DNA of 64,000 bases from Beta vulgaris subsp. vulgaris (Eukaryota; Streptophyta; Magnoliopsida; Caryophyllales; Amaranthaceae): NCBI RefSeq assembly GCF_026745355.1, contig NC_079202.1:24396897-24460896 (forward strand), read 5' to 3'. The position numbers and the translations under genes are program-made. The stretch's first letter is position 1; every line of letters starts with the position of its first letter. The notes under the pieces are model-generated. The model ran no database searches. It worked only from the letters and a program-made list of their open reading frames with translations, and was not told the DNA's origin. Positions 1 to 10,544 of the stretch are shown piece after piece.

Positions 1-97
1 ATATTCAAATCACACACGTATACAACAAGCTAAGATAGTTACATGTTCAATTGTATGCATGCAGTCAAAGGTCCTTATCACTCCAACCTAACCCATC

Positions 98-310
98 CTT
101 GGACGTCTAATCTCACTAGTGAATATATGCCAACTTTTCAATTCTAAGGAAAATCCGGCAGCATTTCCCTACAGTTCTCCAAGTACACAATGTAGATAAT
201 TGCTTATCTACATATGTACCAGAGAACAATGTAGAAAGATAAGCCAAGATTTTCCTCAGAATTGAAAAGAAGACACACATTCACCACCTAAGTGAGATCA
301 AACGTCCAAG
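98..310. repeat. 213-bp foldback (long imperfect inverted repeat)
   Basis: The two halves pair along their whole length. The left arm starts CTTGGACGT at 98 and the right arm ends ACGTCCAAG at 310. TTTTCAATTCTAAGGAAAATC near 135-155 pairs with GATTTTCCTCAGAATTGAAAA at 248-268. The inner stem GTTCTC...GTAGATAA pairs with TTATCTAC...GAGAAC across a loop of about five bases near 200. I see no clear target-site duplication outside the arms. It could be a foldback MITE or a transcribed hairpin precursor that feeds small RNAs; the sequence does not decide. Confidence 0.75.
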
Positions 311-331
311 AACAGTCCCAAACCGGGACTA

Positions 332-364
332 TTCAAGACTTACTCCTAATGAGTAAGTCTTGAA
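332..364. repeat. Perfect 13-bp hairpin beside the foldback
   Basis: TTCAAGACTTACT at 332-344 is exactly repeated in inverted order at 352-364, with a seven-base loop CCTAATG. It lies 22 bp to the right of the long foldback and may belong to the same structure. No run of T follows, so it is not presented as a terminator. Confidence 0.6.
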
Positions 365-1100
365 CGGGTATCTAGGCATATATGATGATGATTCAAACAA
401 CTTGTAGATTTCATATATAGCTAAATCACATTGCGTTTTCATACAATCTCATATCAACAAATTATAATACACATTATAAAAAATACATATATACATAATA
501 AATTATCAACTTTGTCTACATGTTAAACTATCTAGTTACCTCTTAACACCAACGACGAGCAATGAAGAGAAAAGAGATACTTGGACTTTATTGCCTTCCT
601 TAGCCTCTTCTTCCTACAATTGACAAAACCCACATTGCACATTAATCATTTAATTCAATTAAGAAAAACAAAATAACTTAAAAACAAAATTAATTCATAC
701 CTAATTAACCACTCAAATGGTGGAAGAGAAATGAGAAGAGAAGAGATGAGAAGAGAAGAGAAGGGTAGTGGTGATGGTGGAGAAGAGAAGAGAAGAGAAG
801 AGAAGAGAAGGGTTGCACGGGGTGGGTGGCGCGCAAGGTGGTCGCGCAAACCCACTGTACTCGAAATTGTGGTGGGCGGCAGTGGTGCAGTGGTGGTGCA
901 CTCGAAAAAAAATTGCGCAATGTGGTGGTGGTGGTAGTGGTGCACTCGAAAAAAGTCGCCAATGTGGTAGTGGTGGTGGTGGTGGTGCACTGGATTTAGG
1001 TCGAAAAAAATGGTGGTTCACTCGAAATTTTTTCGCTCATATAAACTCTAAGTGAAAGAAAGAGGGAAAGTGTTGTGGATACTGTACATGCGCGCACTAA
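365..1100. other. Non-coding stretch with low-complexity DNA
   Basis: The first 350 bases are AT-rich and featureless. From about 719 to 1030 the plus strand is purine-rich GAAGAGAA repeats followed by TGGTGG repeats. Reading frames here translate to runs of Arg/Glu, Trp/Gly or, in reverse, His, and are not credible genes. Confidence 0.6.
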
Positions 1101-1125
1101 ATTCACTCAAAAAAAAAAATTAAAC

Positions 1126-1300
1126 GAAGGGCTGCGCTAGTAAAAAAAGCGCAGCCCTACTAAGTCAGAAGGGCTGCGCTTTTTTAAAAAGCGCAGCCCT
1201 TGTGTTGTTACGGCTGCGCTTTTTTTAAAAAGTGCAGCCCTTCACTAGTAGGGCTGCGCTTTTCCTAAAAGCGCAGCCCTTCCTGTTTTTTCCCCTAGTG
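1126..1300. mobile_element. Right end of a CACTA-like DNA transposon
   Basis: The stretch ends TTTTTTCCCCTAGTG at 1300, the reverse complement of the CACTAGGGGAAAAAA terminus found at 4696 and 9531. Inside it are several units of the form GGGCTGCGCTTTT followed by AAAAGCGCAGCCC, the subterminal hairpin repeat of this family. The matching left terminus is not clear: CACTAA at 1095 and CACTCAAAA at 1104 are weak candidates. The terminus abuts the RNase H frame of the minus-strand copia element, so it inserted into, or was joined to, that element. Confidence 0.7.
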
Positions 1301-1679
1301 GTGTGACATTAATTGTTCCTTCCTTCTCCAAATCATGGGTGGAAAAGAATTTAGGATCAATATGCTTTATTCTGTCACCTTTGATATAGCCTTCTTTAAT
1401 TTGTGCAATGCAAGCGGTATTATCTTCATGGATTATAGTTGGACCTTCTTGTGTCTCTTTGATACCACTTTCCCTGAGTATATGATGAGTCAAAGATCTC
1501 AACCATACACATTCTCTACCAGCTTCATAAAGTGCGATTAATTCAGCTTGATTTGATGAAGTAGCTGTTAGAGTCTGTTTTGTTGACTTCCAAGAGATTG
1601 CTGTATTTCCATAGCTAAAAATATAACCTGTTTGCGATTTTGCCTTGACTGGATCTGAATAGGTAACCTGCGTCGGCAT
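1301..1679 (-). pseudogene. Copia A RNase H domain fragment
   Basis: The copia-type RNase H would degrade the RNA strand of the RNA/DNA hybrid during reverse transcription in cytoplasmic particles. Visible family signatures are the ISWKSTKQTLTATSSNQAEL block, an EDNTACIAQ block and a KHIDPKFF block. The acidic residues of these blocks are present. The C-terminus is lost because a CACTA end begins at 1300; the frame then runs a few codons into that element. A stop and frame change separate it from the reverse transcriptase upstream. Confidence 0.85.
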
Positions 1680-1856
1680 ATCCTACAAGGGTAGGATTTC
1701 CGTCTCTGGATAGAATAATCCCATATCCGTTGTCCCGCGTATATAGCGGAGTAAGTGTTTCACTCCACTCCAGTGCCTGTTTGTAGGTTCGGAGCTGTAT
1801 CTAGCTAATAAATTGACCGAGAATGCAATGTCTGGTCTAGTATTGATGGCTAAGTA

Positions 1857-2826
1857 CATTAGGCTCCAATGGCACTTAGGTATGGTACTTCGGGACCGAG
1901 TATATCCTCACCTTCTTCCAGGCGGAAAGGATCTTCATCAATTTTAAGCGACGAACAACCATAGGTGAACTCAACATGTGATTTGTCCATATAGAACCTT
2001 TTTAGCACTTTCTCGGCATAATTGGATTGGTGAACAAGGATTCCATCCTTTAGGTGTTCATTTGTAATCCAAGACAAAATTTGGTTTTCCAAGATCTTTC
2101 ATCTCGAATTCCTTCATCATGCATTTAGCGGTTTCTTCTAATTTCATCGGGTGTCTCGATGATATTTAAGTCATCAACATAAACTGCAATCATAACAAAC
2201 CCGTTTTCGGTTTGTTTGATGAAGACACATGGACAAATTTGGTCGTTCTTGTAGCCTCGATTTATGAGGTATTCACTAAGACGGTTGTACCACATCCTTC
2301 CAGATTGTTTTAAACCGTAAAGTGATTTTTTCAATTTTATGGAATGTAGCTTCCGAGGTTTTGACCTCAAGGATTCAGGTAGTTCAAGTCCTTCTGGGAC
2401 TCTCATATGGATATCAGTGTCAAGCGACCCATAGAGATATGCTGTCACGACATCCATAAGGCGCATTTGTAGTCCTTTGCATGCAGATAGACTTATAAGG
2501 AATCTTAGTGTCGTGGCATCTACCACTGGAGTGTATGTTTCCTCATAGTCAATTCCAGGTCTCTGGGAGAAACCTTGGGCTACAAGTCTGGCCTTGTATC
2601 GTACGATTTCATTTTTCTCGTTTCTCTTTCGCACGAAGACCCATTTATATCCAACGAGTTTTTATTCCCTTTGGGGTTGGGTATAGGGCAACACTTCTCG
2701 TTTTTTGAGAGATTTCAATTCTACCTGAATGGCCTCTTTCCATTTAGGCCAATCACTCCTTCGTCGACATTCATCCACGATCTTGGTTCGTGTCCTCGAT
2801 ATCAGTGTGATTTCTGTGGCTATTGA
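1857..2826 (-). pseudogene. Copia A reverse transcriptase, broken
   Basis: Two frames, 2125-2634 and 1859-2092, cover most of the copia reverse transcriptase. Family blocks seen are RLVAQGFSQRPGIDYEETY, the MDVVTAYLYGSLD block, and the catalytic YVDD at 2170-2181. The GLKQ block is followed by SGRMWYNRL, where most copia proteins have SxRxW. A frame break falls just after YVDD. The N-terminal part near 2640-2826 is shifted again. Not functional as it stands. Confidence 0.88.
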
Positions 2827-3120
2827 ATATGCAAATATTTCATCAATCGGGGTTTTTACCCTATTCCATTGCTTTCTAGAATGGACAAAATTTATTGAAA
2901 TTTCGTGATTGTCGATGCTAGCATTTTCATGCTCCCCCTCAGATGCAGCATCTGATTCTTTGAGTTAATTTTCGGGATTCATGACGTTTTTATCTTTGAA
3001 AATTGTTCCACTTTAGAAGAATCATCAGTTTTCTCATTATTGGTGTCTATTCTTCTAGACTTCCTTGGTTTCAAGTCTTTGGCTCCGAGTGGTCTTCCAC
3101 GCCTTTTGCGTGTTATAAAT

Positions 3121-3817
3121 TCATTTGCGAGTGGATTTTCCGATTTTCTCTTGGAATTTCAACCCGTGCAGAGCATTTACAGCAGGTATATGTGATTTTA
3201 TCACTCCTTTTGAATCAGTGAATGCATCTGGCAATTGATTGGCAATGTTTTGCAAGTGTATAATTTTCTGAACTTCCTGCTCACACATATTTGATCTTTG
3301 ATCAATATATTGATAATTTTTTTGCATTCCATGATATTTCATTCCAACATGGGCCTGCTTTATCTCCCCTAAGGTTGGGAAAATTGTCTCATCAAAGTGA
3401 CAATCCGCGAACCGAGCGGTGAAAAGATCACCAGTTGACGGTTCTAAATATCTTATGATGGACGGTGATTCAAATCCAACATAGATTCCCAACCTTCTTT
3501 GTGGGCCCATCTTAGTACGTTGTGGTGGTGCTATGGGAACGTAGACTGCACACCCAAAAATTCATAGGTGAGCAAGGCTTGGTTCCTTTCCAACCACTAA
3601 CTGTAGTGGGGATAGATCATGCTTGGCGCTCGGCCTTAGTCTCAGTAAAGCCGCAGCATGTAGTATAGCGTGTCCCCATGTAGAAGATGGGAGTTTTGAT
3701 TTCATGAGTAATGGCCTCGCAACTAATTGTAGTTGCTTTATGAATGCTTCCGCTAGGCCGTTTTGTGTGTGAACATGGGCTACTGGATGTTCCACGTCTA
3801 TCCCAATTGACATACAA
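3121..3817 (-). pseudogene. Copia A integrase C-terminal half and linker
   Basis: The frame at 3562-3813 holds the end of the integrase core, with NGLAEAFIKQL (the catalytic Glu block of copia integrases) and the WGHAILHAAALLRLRPSA block. The frame at 3121-3510 holds the LGIYVGFESPSIIRYLEP block typical of the copia integrase C-terminal region. The two are in different frames, so a frameshift lies between them near 3511-3561. Confidence 0.85.
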
Positions 3818-3880
3818 TAGTCATTAAAAGTGCGGGATGTGAATTCTCCGGCATTATCAAGCCGGATTTTTTTTTATGGT

Positions 3881-4570
3881 TTAGTCTGGGAATTGAGCCC
3901 TAAGACGCGTAATTTGCGCTAGCAGTTTTGCAAAAGCAACATTCCTTGTTGACAGGAGACTAACGTAAGACCAACGTGTTGATGCGTCTATCAACACCAG
4001 AAAGTATCTGAATGGTCCACATGATGGGTGTATTGGCCCGCAAATATCTCCTTGGATTCTTTCTAGGAATGCAAGATTTTCACCTTCAAGTTTATTTTTA
4101 GAAGTTCTTATGATTAATTTGCCAAGGGAACAAGCCTTACAATTATGCTCATTTGAGTGTGGGGCCCGTATATTTTTCAACGGATGCCCATTTGAGCTTC
4201 GGATGATTTTCGTCATCATGCTTGTTCCTGGGTGACCCAAGCGATCATGACACAGAGTAAATATTGCTTGGTTGTCTTCCTTATGGTGGGACACCAAATT
4301 TGTTTCGACTGGACTGATATAAGTAAAATACAGTCCGGAGGAGTATGATGGCATCCTTTCAAGGATTATTTTCTTGCCATCGTCACATTTAGTGAGATAC
4401 ATGTACTCCTTTCCGTTTTCGTTAATGGTTTCCACATGGTAACCATTTGTGCGCAGATCTTTGAAACTCAATAGATTTCTTTGAGTTTTACCTGAATACA
4501 ATGCGTTGTTTATAGTGACGTGTGTTCCTTTTGGTAACACTATGCATGCCTTTCCTGAGCCCTCAACCAT
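3881..4570 (-). pseudogene. Copia A gag-pre-integrase and integrase N-terminal half
   Basis: A 229-codon frame contains the protease-to-integrase linker (ALYSGKTQRNLLSF), the zinc-binding HHCC region (HDRLGHPG and CKACSLGK) and the start of the integrase core (GDICGPIHPSCG, then FLVLIDASTRWSYV), which supplies the first catalytic Asp residues. The upstream protease motif is not found because the element is cut at 4639. The downstream core lies in another frame after a break near 3870. Confidence 0.88.
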
Positions 4571-4639
4571 CTTTGCAGTGCCTGCAATGGTGTTGAGGTC
4601 GCCTTTTCTTGGCTTGAGGTGAGTAAAGTATGACTTGTT

Positions 4640-5099
4640 ACTGAATCCCGTAAATAGAAATTAACGAAGTCAATCCCATAACTCATAACTCGTTTCACTA
4701 GGGGAAAAAAAAAGAAAGGGCTGCACAGGAAGGGCTGCGCTAAGGGCTGCGCTTTTCCTAAAAGTGCAGCCCTACATAGCAGAAGGGCTTCGCTTTTGAA
4801 GAAAAGCGCAACCCTTCACTTAGTAGGGTTGCGCTTTTAGGAAAAGCGCAACCCTTCTTACATACAGAAGGGCTGCGCTTTTGAAGAAAAGCGCAACCCT
4901 TCTTAAAAAAATTTAAAATAAAAAGTTCGCGGGCTTCGTCAAATATATTATCCCTCATTCTCTCTCCTCACTCACGTCCCTCATCCCTTTTCCTCCTTCT
5001 CTCACGTCCCTCCTCCCTTTCCTCCGTCTCTCTCATCCTCTCTTCTCTCTCAAAAACTCCCAGAAACGTTGCGACAAAAACCCTGAAATGATTTGCACT
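4640..5099. repeat. Duplicated segment, copy 1 (matches 9475-9979)
   Basis: Copy 1 begins ACTGAATCCCGTAAATAG at 4640. The first 56 bases, before the CACTA terminus, match 9475-9530 base for base by eye. The similarity continues through the CACTA end, the hairpin array and a TCTCTCC-rich tract up to ATTTGCACT (5099 and 9979). Copy 2 has extra hairpin units and a short insertion near 9795. Because host-side flank as well as transposon is shared, this is a segmental copy rather than two independent insertions. Confidence 0.85.
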
Positions 5100-5345
5100 G
5101 TGGTCGGCGTCGTGGTGGCGCGCGCGGGCTTAGCTTCATGCGCTGGGCAGTTGATGCTGCCCGCGTGTCCTGCGCTGCGCAGCACAGACTGCCGCCGGTT
5201 TTTGATGGTGGTCGCCATGACCAGGCGTCGGTGCTAACCGGTGTCTGCGAACTTGTTGGTCGCGGTGGAGGGTCGGCGCTGGGGTGGCAGTGCACACTGC
5301 TGCCTTGGCAGCCCCGTTTTCTTTTTTTTTTAGTATTTTCCAATA
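4696..5345 (+). mobile_element. Left end of a second CACTA-like element
   Basis: CACTAGGGGAAAAAA starts at 4696, preceded by TTT. It is followed by hairpin units built on GGGCTGCGCTTTT/AAAAGCGCAGCCC from about 4716 to 4905, several of them mutated. I find no matching right terminus (TTTTTCC..CTAGTG) before 9530, so the element is truncated or its right end is lost. After 5100 it departs from copy 2 and enters a GC-rich island (5100-5310). Confidence 0.7.
5100..5345. other. GC-rich island inside the CACTA remnant
   Basis: This stretch is far richer in G and C than everything around it (for example GGTGGCGCGCGCGGGCTTAG near 5114) and is open for 60-90 codons on both strands. No frame resembles a family I know. 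It could be a captured host gene fragment, which CACTA elements sometimes carry, or an LTR leader. It ends abruptly at a T-run and AT-rich DNA near 5325. Confidence 0.35.
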
Positions 5346-6540
5346 TTGCAAATTGATTAAGTAACGGTGATTAATTTCATATATAGGTCATAATTGAATT
5401 AAAATAATGAGCTTTACTTTTATTAATTAATTATGTGATAATTGACTAGTTAATTTTAAAGGGGGTTACTAAGGAGTTAGTAAGTTTTATTATTATAATT
5501 TTTTTTATGATGTTGATTCTATGTCAGGTTGTTAGTATTAATAGTTGATTAATTCTTCCATGCCTATTTATGTGGTTAGTAATCATGTTAAGTTTTTTTT
5601 TTTTTAATATGATTATATTATATGTGATGCCTACAATTGCTTTAATTTTTCTTTAAGTTTAACATGATCAAATTTGTTAGATTAATATTTTAAAGCCTTT
5701 GTGAGACGAAATTCTAATATGATTAAATTTTATCTTAAGGTACCAACCATAGGATTTAATGTGAGATTAAATCTTCATAGTATTATGTTTTAAAGTTGTT
5801 AGAATATGATAATTTATTTCAATAGTTAATTAAAATGCATGTTTTATATATATGATATTATGAATGCATGCAGTGACTAGTATGACCCAAAACTTAGATA
5901 GAAAATACGATCTGCGTATCGTTAATGTATTTTTGTAATCTAAATACGATCTACACATTGTTGGTATTTTTTGTAATATTTTAGTTTATAATTCCAAAAA
6001 ATATTTATTCAAGTATTAATAAGAAGAATGGTGATTCAATCTTATCCTATGAAGCACAAGGATAGAGATCTATGGTGATTCAGCAAGGGAGCCTTAAAGA
6101 GTAGTAATCTTTAGGTTTAGGGGCCATACTAGGATCACATTTTATTTTATGCATTTAAATATTGCTTTTAAATGCTTTCTAAGTTTATGATGCTTGTGAT
6201 TTAATTATTTAAATGTTCACTAGTAATTAAATCAACATAATAATTTACTTAGGCCCCTTAAATAAAATATTGGGTTTTTGCTATTCCAAATAAACACCTA
6301 CTAAAACTTGATCGTTAGTAATAGGTTCTGCCAAAGCAGAGTATTATTTTCAATCTTGGGCTAAGTAGAGTAAATTTCCGAAATTCGCAAGTTTAGTTTG
6401 GTTTGGCCCAACAAAATCATCAAAACGGTTTTGGATTTTGTAGCAAAAGTTTTTGGGTTTTGTGTTTGGGTGACAAGATCTGTCTAGGATTAGGAAGGCT
6501 CTCCCCAACATTGTCATAAAGAGGCCCATAAGGCCGTTGC
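5346..6540. other. AT-rich non-coding DNA; probably the copia B leader or LTR
   Basis: No gene frame is visible. The stretch lies directly upstream of the gag frame of copia B on the same strand, where the 5' LTR and leader would be. I could not find paired LTR ends or a clear tRNA-Met primer site, so the LTR is not delimited. Near-identical pairs such as AAATACGATCTGCGTATCGT and AAATACGATCTACACATTGT (5905 and 5942) are local repeats. Confidence 0.4.
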
Positions 6541-6568
6541 ATAAAGGTCAGTAATTGTTACTTGCCTT

Positions 6569-7175
6569 ATGCTAATGGTTATGGAACCAAGCCTTCAAAA
6601 GAGGTTTGTAAGCTTGGATGCCTATAGCATTATCCGACAGTTGAAAACCATGTTTCAACAACAAGCTCGGATAGAGAGGTATGAAACTCACAAGGCTATT
6701 CTTGAGTGTGCGTTAGTTGAAGGCAAGTCGGTCGCCACTCATGTCTTCGAAATGATTGGTTATTTCGAGGCCATGGAGAGGTTGGGCTTTCCTTATAGCC
6801 AAGAGTTGGCTACTGACATCATTCTACACTCACTTCATGATGGGTTCAATACGTTTCGTTTGAACTTCAATATGAATGGGGTGTCGAATTGCTGATTTAC
6901 ATGGGATGCTCATGATTGTCGAGCAAAACATCCCTGTTGTACCTAAGAAGGAAGTTCTTATGGTTCAAAAGGGAAAGAGTTTTAAGAAGGAATGGGCTGG
7001 CAAGAAAAAGTAAGACAAGGGCAAGCAAGTTGCCACTAAGACTGCTGGTAAGCCACATGCAAAGGCAAAGCCAAAGGTGGCCGCAAATGCCAAGTGCTTC
7101 TATTGTGATCAAATAGGTCATTTGAAGCGTAATTGCCCGAAGTACTTGAAGGATAAGAAGTATGGGGCTTCTTCT
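6569..7175 (+). pseudogene. Copia B gag remnant with zinc knuckle
   Basis: The frame at 6569-6895 carries the copia gag block with QLKTMFQQQARIERYETH and GYFEAMERLGFPY, which packages element RNA. It meets a stop at 6893-6895. Further on, in a shifted frame, lies a CCHC knuckle CFYCDQIGHLKRNC at about 7093-7134, preceded by a Lys-rich stretch. The N-terminus before 6569 is not open. At least two breaks separate the gag core from the knuckle. Confidence 0.85.
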
Positions 7176-7176
7176 T

Positions 7177-8338
7177 CAGGTATTTATGTCATTGACATTA
7201 ATTTAGCAACATCTACTTCTTAGGTATTTGATACCGGTTGTATTTCTCACATTACTTCGAATGTGCAGGGACTAAGAAGGAGTAGAACCTTGGCTAAAGG
7301 AGAGGTGGAACTGCGAGATGGAAATGGTGCAAGAGTTGTGGTCGTTGTAGTTGGGACTTATAGTCTACCTTTGCCTTCTGGATTAATATTAGAGCTTAAT
7401 AATTGTTATTATGTTCCCGCTATTACCAAAAACATTATTTCTATTCTTGTTTTGGATAATGAAGGGTTTTCATTTACAATTGAGAAAGGTTGTTTCTCTG
7501 TTTATTTGGATTCAATGTTTTATGCCACTTCTAAAAGGTCTAATGGTATATATTTCCTAGACTTAGACAAAGATGTCCTTAACATAGGCAGCAAAAAACA
7601 TAGATCAAGCGATACTAATCCTACTTACTTATGGCATTGTCGTTTAGGACATAAAAGCGCGAAACGCATTCAGAAGTTACATAAAGATGGACTTCTAACA
7701 TCCTTTGACTTTGGGCCATTTGATGTGTGTGAATCATGTTTAATGGGTAAAATGACAAAGTCACCTTTTACTGAAAAGGGTGAAAGGGCCACTGATCTAT
7801 TGGGCCTAATACATACTGATGTGTGTGGACCAATGAGCACAAAAGCTAGGGGAGGGTTTGGATACTTCATTACTTTTACGGATGATTTAAGTAGATATTG
7901 ATATATCTATTTAATGAAGCATAAGTCGGAATCATTTGAAAAGTTCAAAGAGTTCCAGAATGAAGTCCAAAACCAGCTTGGCAAAACAATCAAAGCACTA
8001 CGATCCGATGGTGGTGGTGAATATTTGAGCCAAGAGTTTAGTGATCATTTGAAGAGTTGTGGAATTCTTTCACAACTCCACCTGGAACACCTCAGTTGAA
8101 TAGTGTTTCCGAAAGGAGGAACCAAACTCTACTTTATATGGTTCGGTCTATGATGAGTTTTGCTGATCTTCCAATATCCTTCTGGGGATATGCACTCGAA
8201 ACTGCTACTTTCACACTTAATAGAACTCTATCAAAGGCAGTAAATAAGACACCATATGAGATATGGAGTGGAAAAGTTCCAAGCTTGTCTTTTCTACGTA
8301 TTTGGGGATGTGAGGTTTATGTAAAGCGTTTACTTTAA
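7177..8338 (+). pseudogene. Copia B protease and integrase, broken
   Basis: The aspartic protease motif DTG is at 7230-7238, just after an in-frame TAG. A 212-codon frame (7263-7901) then holds the protease tail, the gag-pre-integrase region (YLWHCRLGHKSAKRIQ, CESCLMGK) and the start of the integrase core (HTDVCGPM, FTDDLSRY). A TGA ends it at 7899-7901. Two further frames (7914-8099, 8057-8338) supply ALRSDGGGEY, NSVSERRNQTLL (catalytic Glu) and the WGYALETATFTLNR block. All integrase catalytic blocks are recognisable, but the frame is broken three times. Confidence 0.88.
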
Positions 8339-8860
8339 GACAAACTCGCCCCTAAATCAGATAAGTGTTTCTTCGTGGGTTATCCCGTGGAAACCAAGGG
8401 CTATTACTTCTACAATCAAACTGAGGGTAAAGTGTTTGTTGCTCGTCGTGGTGTCTTTTTGGGAAAAGATTTTATTTTGAAAAAGGCAAGTGGGAGTAAT
8501 GTATTTCTCGAAGAAGTTCGAGAAGAGCAACAAATGGACATAGTTCATCCTATGTTAGAGACAGCGATACAAGAGCCGGATGTTGTGCTTGAATTAGTTC
8601 CTCTTATGGAGGAATCTTCTCCCATGTCTAATCAAGTGTTAGAGGACATGGATTCCATACACGAACTCCTATTGTCCCACTCGAATCTAATTCGTGCGAA
8701 AATTCTCAAGTTGTTGAGAAGGAAATTTCTCCTGTTGCTACCCCGCGTAGGTCTAGTAGACTTAAGATACCAACAAAGAAGTTTGTTGATTTCTTGTTAA
8801 CCGAAAGTTCTGAAATAATGATATTAGAATTTTAGGAGCCTACTACCTACAAACAAGCTT
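8339..8860 (+). pseudogene. Copia B integrase C-terminal region and linker
   Basis: After a TAA at 8336-8338 the frame continues as KCFFVGYPVETKGYYFYNQ, the copia GYPxxxKGY block, to the HPMLETAIQEPD region and a degenerate acidic or Ser-rich linker, ending near 8800. It links integrase to reverse transcriptase in the polyprotein and carries no catalytic residues. Confidence 0.75.
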
Positions 8861-9375
8861 TAATGAGTGAAGACTCCGAGAAGTGGCTTGAGGCCATGAA
8901 ATCCAAAATGGAATCCGTGTCTGAAAATTAAGTATGGGACTTGATGGATTTGCCCGATGGGGTTGCACCTATTGGTTGCAAATGGGTTTTCAAAGTGAAA
9001 CAGACAAGGATGGTAACATTCAGGTTTACAAAGCAAGACTAGTTGCAAAAGGGTTCAAACAAGTTCATGGCATAGACTATGACGAAACCTTTTCACCAGT
9101 AGCAATGCTCAAATCCATTCGGATACTCCTAGCGATAGATGCCTATTACAATTATGAAATATGGCAGATGGATGTCAAAACCGCTTTCTTAAAATGGGTC
9201 CTTGAAAGAGGATGTCTATATGACACAGCCGGAGGGTTTTGTGGATCCAGAAAATCCTAAGAGGGTATGTAAGCTTCAGAAATCCATTTATGGATTGAAG
9301 CAAGCATCACGGAGTTGGAATCTTCGTTTTGATGAGGCAATCAAAGAGTTTGGTTTGAATGATACTCCATTCCTA
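8836..9375 (+). pseudogene. Copia B reverse transcriptase, N-terminal two thirds only
   Basis: Blocks present are WLEAMKSKMESV, GCKWVFKVK, YKARLVAKGFKQVHGIDY, ETFSPVAMLKSIRI, the QMDVKTAFL block (first catalytic Asp) and SIYGLKQASRSWN. The frame shifts near 8990 and 9200. The protein stops at about 9359-9375, before the YVDD motif, where unrelated CAA-rich DNA begins. RNase H and the 3' LTR are absent, so the element is truncated at its 3' side. Confidence 0.87.
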
Positions 9376-9530
9376 GTCATCCTCCAATAATCACCTCATA
9401 ACAATAACAATAATCAACAAACAATCTTAACTATTCTAATTAACTTCTTCTAACGCAACCACTATGCTAATCAAACTGAATCCCGTAAATAGAAATTAAC
9501 GAAGTCAATCCCATAACTCATAACTCGTTT
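9376..9530. other. CA/AAC-rich flank that held the CACTA element
   Basis: This short piece lies between the broken copia B and the CACTA element. Its last 56 bases are shared with 4640-4695. Its composition resembles the DNA that resumes at 10804, so the two were probably contiguous before the CACTA insertion. Confidence 0.5.
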
Positions 9531-9550
9531 CACTAGGGGAAAAAAAGAAA

Positions 9551-9765
9551 GGGCTGCGCAGGAAGGGCTACGCTTTTCCTAAAAGCGCAGCCCTACATAG
9601 CAGAAGGGCTGCGCTTTTGAAGAAAAGCACAGCTCTTCACTTAGTAGGGCTGCGCTTTTAGGAAAAGCGCAGTCCTTCTTACATACAGAAGGGCTGCGCT
9701 TTTCCTAAAAGCGCAGCCCTACTAAGTGAAGGGCTGCGCTTTTGAAGAAAAGTGCAGCCCTTCTT
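9551..9765. repeat. Left subterminal hairpin array of the CACTA element
   Basis: About six units alternate GGGCTGCGCTTTT with AAAAGCGCAGCCC, so each neighbouring pair folds into a stem of roughly 13 bp around a short loop (CCTA or GAAGA). Links such as ACTAAGTGA, ACATAGCAG and ACATACAG separate them. In CACTA elements subterminal repeats bind the transposase; here they are perfect palindromes, so the DNA can also form cruciforms or hairpin RNA. Confidence 0.85.
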
Positions 9766-10544
9766 AAAAAAATTTGGAATAAAAAAGTGCGCGGGCTTCA
9801 AATATCAAGCGGGCTTCGTCAAATATATTATCCCTCATTCTCTCTCCTCTCTCACGTCCCTCATCCCTTTTCCTCCTTCTCTCACGTCCCTCCTCCCTTT
9901 CCTCCTTCTCTCTCATCCTCTCTTCTCTCTCAAAAACTCCTAGAAACGTTACGACAAAAACCCTGAAATGATTTGCACTAATCATGTTGACGGAGTCCGA
10001 TTGCCTATTGTGATACCTTTTCGGAAGCGAAACGGCCCAATGAGTCAAACTCACTGCTATGCTGTGATGTTTAGGCTTTTTAAGCTATCCGAGTTCGTTT
10101 AAGGCTCCAAATAGGCATTTTAAGTATTTCCTAATTTTTTTTCCTTAATTATGTATTAGGGTTTTGTTTTATGTATTTAAACATTATTAGGTTAATGTTT
10201 GGAGGTAGTTCTTGTATTTTCAGATCTATAATTTCTTAATCTTTGTTTTGATTAATGTTCTTGTATTTTCAGATCTATAATTTCTTCTCTTCTGTATATT
10301 AGTTTTTGTTCCTTTTCGTTTCGTTCTTTTTTTGTTTGTTTTGGGTTTAGTTGCATTATAGATCTATAATTTCTTCTCTTCTGTATATTTGGGTTTAGTT
10401 GCATTGTAGATCTATAATTTCTTCTCTTCTGGATTTGGATGGTTTACTTTAAAGTTTAATGCAAATGTTAAAATTTAGAAAATGTGAGATTAATAGTAAA
10501 AAATTGTCGAAAACAAAAAAAAAAATTTAAATTTTTTTTTGGTA

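Larger units (their letters stand above)
1301..4639 (-). mobile_element. Truncated Ty1/copia retrotransposon A
   Basis: On the minus strand, from right to left, there are gag-pre-integrase, integrase, reverse transcriptase and RNase H, the copia order. Gag and the protease catalytic region are missing on the right, where the frame stops at a 460-bp repeat that starts at 4640. RNase H stops at a CACTA terminus at 1300 on the left. No LTR remains on either side. Frames are broken in at least five places. It is a dead fragment whose edges are both other repeats. Confidence 0.9.

Noticed and set aside
655..1055. Several open frames on both strands (His-rich, Trp/Gly-rich, Arg/Glu-rich)
   Set aside because: They come from GAAGAGAA and TGGTGG repeats; mutually overlapping frames of low complexity are not genes.
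1126..1285. CRISPR-like array of regular GGGCTGCGC repeats
   Set aside because: Plant nuclear DNA; the units are palindromes with no variable spacers of fixed length and lie just inside a CACTA terminus.
5050..5343. A 97-codon minus-strand and an 87-codon plus-strand frame
   Set aside because: Both result from GC-rich DNA in which stops are rare. No family resemblance was found; the stretch is reported only as an island.
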